DNA of 64,000 nucleotides from Sphingobacteriales bacterium 44-61 (GTDB lineage: Bacteria > Bacteroidota > Bacteroidia > Chitinophagales > Chitinophagaceae). The position numbers and the translations under genes were made by a program. The stretch is taken from assembly GCA_001898405.1 (NCBI GenBank), contig MKTW01000004.1, positions 12,156-76,155 of the forward strand. Reading direction: 5' to 3'. Below, piece after piece: positions 61,491 through 64,000 of the stretch (positions within the stretch are counted from its first letter, which is position 1; each line of letters begins with the position of its first letter). The notes under the pieces were generated by a model, which saw only the letters and a list, made by a program, of their open reading frames with translations, was not told where the DNA came from and did not search any database.

Positions 61491-64000
61491 CTATTTTATC
61501 TGCTTCATTATTTCTTCAATCGCCTTGTCCAATTGTGGATCACGTCCGTTCAGTTTATCGTCGAATGAGTTGATCACAAGTATGTCCGGCTGCACGCCGC
61601 TTATCTCCAGGTCTTTTCCTTCCAGGCTATAGCAACCCCAACTGGGCATACGAACAGATGAGTTATCGACCAGGCTAACACCACTGGTGAAGATGATCCA
61701 GCGATAAGTCCCATTACCCACGATCTTGCCCAGCTTCAATGCCTTAAATCCTTGTGAAGTCATTTCTGCATCACTCAGGGATTGTTCATTGGTAAGCAGG
61801 ATAATGGGTTTGTCGGATGGTGCGAAATTGGATTGCGGTGATAAACCGCCCTGGCGGTATTTCCATTTCAGGTAAGACCTTTGTGAAAGGAATTTCAGCA
61901 CTTCATCATGCACATTACCACCAGTGTTGTAACGGAGATCAAAGATCAGTGCATCCTTTTTATTCAACTCCTTTGTCATGTCGATGATGAATTGCTCCAG
62001 TTCTCCCTGGCCCATATTCTTCATATAGCCATATGCGATCCGGCCCTTGCTCTTTTCATCCACACGCTGCTGGTTCTTATCTACCCATTCATCATACAGC
62101 GTGTTGAACAGGCTGGATTGCGGATGCAATTTTACACTGATGGGTTGGCCCTGCCGGCTGAATTCCAGTCTCATTTCCCTGTCTTGTGAAGGACGGGTAA
62201 AATAAAAACTACGGTCTTTATTTGCTTCAACAGGCTCTCCATTCACTTTTGTCAATACATCACCCGGGCGGATATCAATCCCTTTTTTATCTGCAGCCGA
62301 ACGCTTCAGAATATATTTTACAGTATACGGTGAAGCATCATCGAAGATAATACCTGTTTCCATTGTTGAATTATTCAGCGCTACAGCTTCATCCGTTCCA
62401 AAAGTGCCAAAGCCCTGGTGCGATGAATTCAATTCTCCCAGCATATCATTCAGTAATATCCGCAGATCAGCCCTGTTGTTTAAATAGGGAATGAACTGTT
62501 GATAGTACTTCTTTGTTTTTTTCCAGTCAAGTCCATGGAAATTCTCATCATAATAATTTTCTTCTATCTGCGCCCAGGCTTCTTCAAACATCTGGCTGAA
62601 CTCTGCAGAAAGATTACGGCGGAAAGTGAAACTGGTGGATATCGGATCGAGGCGGTTAATATCAAGGTTGAGTTTATTTATCACGCCATTCAACAGCACA
62701 TATAATTTATCGCCAGCTTCCGTTATACCTGCCACGCCACCATCGGCAACTTTTTCTGTTTTGTCCTGCTCAAACGGCTCTTTCACAGTTTTCCATATAG
62801 CCGATCGGCCTTCACCATGGTTACTTTGATACAGTACAATGGTTTTTTCACCTTTCTGATACACACCAATGAGAAACTGAGCTCCTGCAAAGGGACCGAT
62901 CTGTTCTATCCTGTCCATGATACCATCAGTATCGATCGTAATGGTTTTAACAGGTGTTACTGCAGTTGCTTTTTTGGTTGTATCCTTTTTGGCTGTTGTA
63001 TCTTTTTTCTCTTCTTTAAAAAGCTCATCAAATTTATCTGTACGGAAAGGCTCATCTAAGTTTTCCAATGCGATCCTGTACACTTTAGCATTACCCATTC
63101 CAAAGGGGTAAGATGGCCTTAACCGTTGGGAGGTAAAATAAATATATTTTCCGTCGGGTGACCATACCGGATCAGCTTCTGTAATATCTGTATTGGTCAG
63201 ATTGGTTGTCTTATTTTCTTTCAGGTTGTGAACATAAATATCTCTTTCAAAATTCTTGTATACGGTAAACACCACATATTCATCATTGGGTGAAAAACCA
63301 GGCTCGCTGTTCTGAAATCCCCAGATCTCTTCCTTTGCAATGGTTTTGCTTTCACCGGTTTTCAGATCAAGCAGGCGTACTTCGTCGCGACCGCTGAGAT
63401 AAACAGCTTTATCCCTTTTCTTATTCAATGCTACGTCGCGATTGTTTTTCGCATCCCTGGTCAATTGTTTGATAGCGCCTTTGCCGTCCGCACTCACCGT
63501 ATACCAATTAGTGTAGCCATCCAGTGTCTGGTTGAATAAAAGCGTCTTGTTATCACTGGTCCATTTCACTTCGCGCACACGCTCAGCAGAGCCCCGTTTC
63601 ACTTGTTGGATGAATTTGCCGTCAATATCGCTTACAAACAATTCGCCTCTTGAAACAAAAGCGAGTTTCTTATTGTCAGGTGATACATCAAAAGCACTGA
63701 TATTGCTTTTTACATCAAAGTCTTTTTCTTTTGACAGCACATTATTGCGGACAATGGCGATATCCAGTTTGTTTTCCTTACCGCTTTTTACATCATACAA
63801 CCACAGCTGGTAATCTTTTTCAAATACGATCTTTCCTCCCTGAGCATTTACGATGGGCGTTTTAATGGAAGAGCTGAACCTGGTCAGGGCTTTCTTTTTA
63901 CCATTTTCCAGTGCATATAAATTATACTCGCCATTGGCTTCATCGGAGATAAAATAGATATTGCCATTGCGGTCAATGGTAGCACCGAAGTCTTTTCCCT
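61491..64000 (-). CDS. tricorn-type S41 peptidase, 5' end outside the window
   Basis: At least 836 codons; the frame stays open through 64000, so the N-terminus is missing. Residues near the visible start read GNIYFISDEANGEYNLY, part of a TolB/WD40-like propeller that continues to about 61491+1600 (repeats such as YVVFTVYKNFERDIYVHN and WSPDGKYIYFTSQ). A basic linker with KKDTTAKKDTTKK follows, then a tricorn C1-like helical part, a PDZ domain (DIRPGDVLTKVNGEPV) and the S41 serine protease domain with YNTGGNVHDEVL and the nucleophile region NEQSLSDAEMTSQGF. It degrades peptides, probably in the periplasm. Single gene with a terminator. Confidence 0.93.
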   Translation of the reverse strand, partial: GKDFGATIDRNGNIYFISDEANGEYNLYALENGKKKALTRFSSSIKTPIVNAQGGKIVFEKDYQLWLYDVKSGKENKLDIAIVRNNVLSKEKDFDVKSNISAFDVSPDNKKLAFVSRGELFVSDIDGKFIQQVKRGSAERVREVKWTSDNKTLLFNQTLDGYTNWYTVSADGKGAIKQLTRDAKNNRDVALNKKRDKAVYLSGRDEVRLLDLKTGESKTIAKEEIWGFQNSEPGFSPNDEYVVFTVYKNFERDIYVHNLKENKTTNLTNTDITEADPVWSPDGKYIYFTSQRLRPSYPFGMGNAKVYRIALENLDEPFRTDKFDELFKEEKKDTTAKKDTTKKATAVTPVKTITIDTDGIMDRIEQIGPFAGAQFLIGVYQKGEKTIVLYQSNHGEGRSAIWKTVKEPFEQDKTEKVADGGVAGITEAGDKLYVLLNGVINKLNLDINRLDPISTSFTFRRNLSAEFSQMFEEAWAQIEENYYDENFHGLDWKKTKKYYQQFIPYLNNRADLRILLNDMLGELNSSHQGFGTFGTDEAVALNNSTMETGIIFDDASPYTVKYILKRSAADKKGIDIRPGDVLTKVNGEPVEANKDRSFYFTRPSQDREMRLEFSRQGQPISVKLHPQSSLFNTLYDEWVDKNQQRVDEKSKGRIAYGYMKNMGQGELEQFIIDMTKELNKKDALIFDLRYNTGGNVHDEVLKFLSQRSYLKWKYRQGGLSPQSNFAPSDKPIILLTNEQSLSDAEMTSQGFKALKLGKIVGNGTYRWIIFTSGVSLVDNSSVRMPSWGCYSLEGKDLEISGVQPDILVINSFDDKLNGRDPQLDKAIEEIMKQIK

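Overview
The window looks like chromosome from a member of the Bacteroidota, most likely a Chitinophaga/Niastella-type organism. The evidence is a secreted protein with a type IX secretion C-terminal sorting domain, a HmuY/TonB heme-uptake pair, eukaryote-like NrdA/NrdB, a vertebrate-independent set of typical Bacteroidota housekeeping genes, promoters with the TAnnTTTG -7 element, and A-rich leaders without Shine-Dalgarno sequences. I see no rRNA, tRNA, CRISPR array, insertion sequence or prophage. The last gene (tricorn-type S41 peptidase) runs off the right edge.

Layout. 0.2-5.6 kb: GNAT acetyltransferase, small membrane protein, a DksA-like protein with a histone-like tail, and ileS, whose class I signature is swapped to GIHH. 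5.7-10.3 kb: leftward heme-uptake cluster (TonB receptor, HmuY lipoprotein, DUF6607-like protein). 10.5-20.5 kb: the whole C5 heme pathway, with a leftward operon hemA-C-D-E-F-B-L and a divergent rightward hemH-hemJ-chaN. 20.5-27.5 kb: PepSY protein and siderophore receptor, DUF4920 protein, di-heme peroxidase, nitroreductase, small DUF6686-like protein. 27.5-32 kb: cobalamin riboswitch followed by class Ia ribonucleotide reductase nrdB-nrdA. 32-37.5 kb: a small RelE-like gene pair, M1 aminopeptidase, AraC regulator with a cysteine cluster, lpxA and a lone ABC ATPase. 37.7-45 kb: tetR-tolC-emrA-emrB type efflux operon and a Kef-type antiporter. 45-57 kb: alanine dehydrogenase, tsaE, copper ATPase, recQ, HerA-like ATPase, GroES-like protein, orphan response regulator, ruvB, and a marR/NAD(P)-binding gene pair. 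57-64 kb: M23 peptidase, large T9SS adhesin-like protein, S41 peptidase.

How the genes work together. The central 5-27 kb is an iron and heme block: heme is imported (HmuR/HmuY), made de novo (all nine steps from glutamyl-tRNA), possibly handled outside the cytoplasm (ChaN), and iron is taken up by a siderophore receptor with a PepSY partner. Four intergenic regions in or beside this block carry an exact direct repeat TGACA-N6-TGACA (reverse strand TGTCA-N6-TGTCA, with the geometry of a Pho box), and a fifth, between hemA and hemH, carries a one-mismatch version. This suggests one OmpR/PhoB-family regulator for the block.

Structure beyond genes. Three nearly identical 64-66 bp perfect palindromes sit 22-34 bp after the stop codons of three unrelated genes. 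A second family of inverted repeats built on CACAAAG-type words occurs in three other spacers. The marR pair and the tetR operon each have clear candidate operators.
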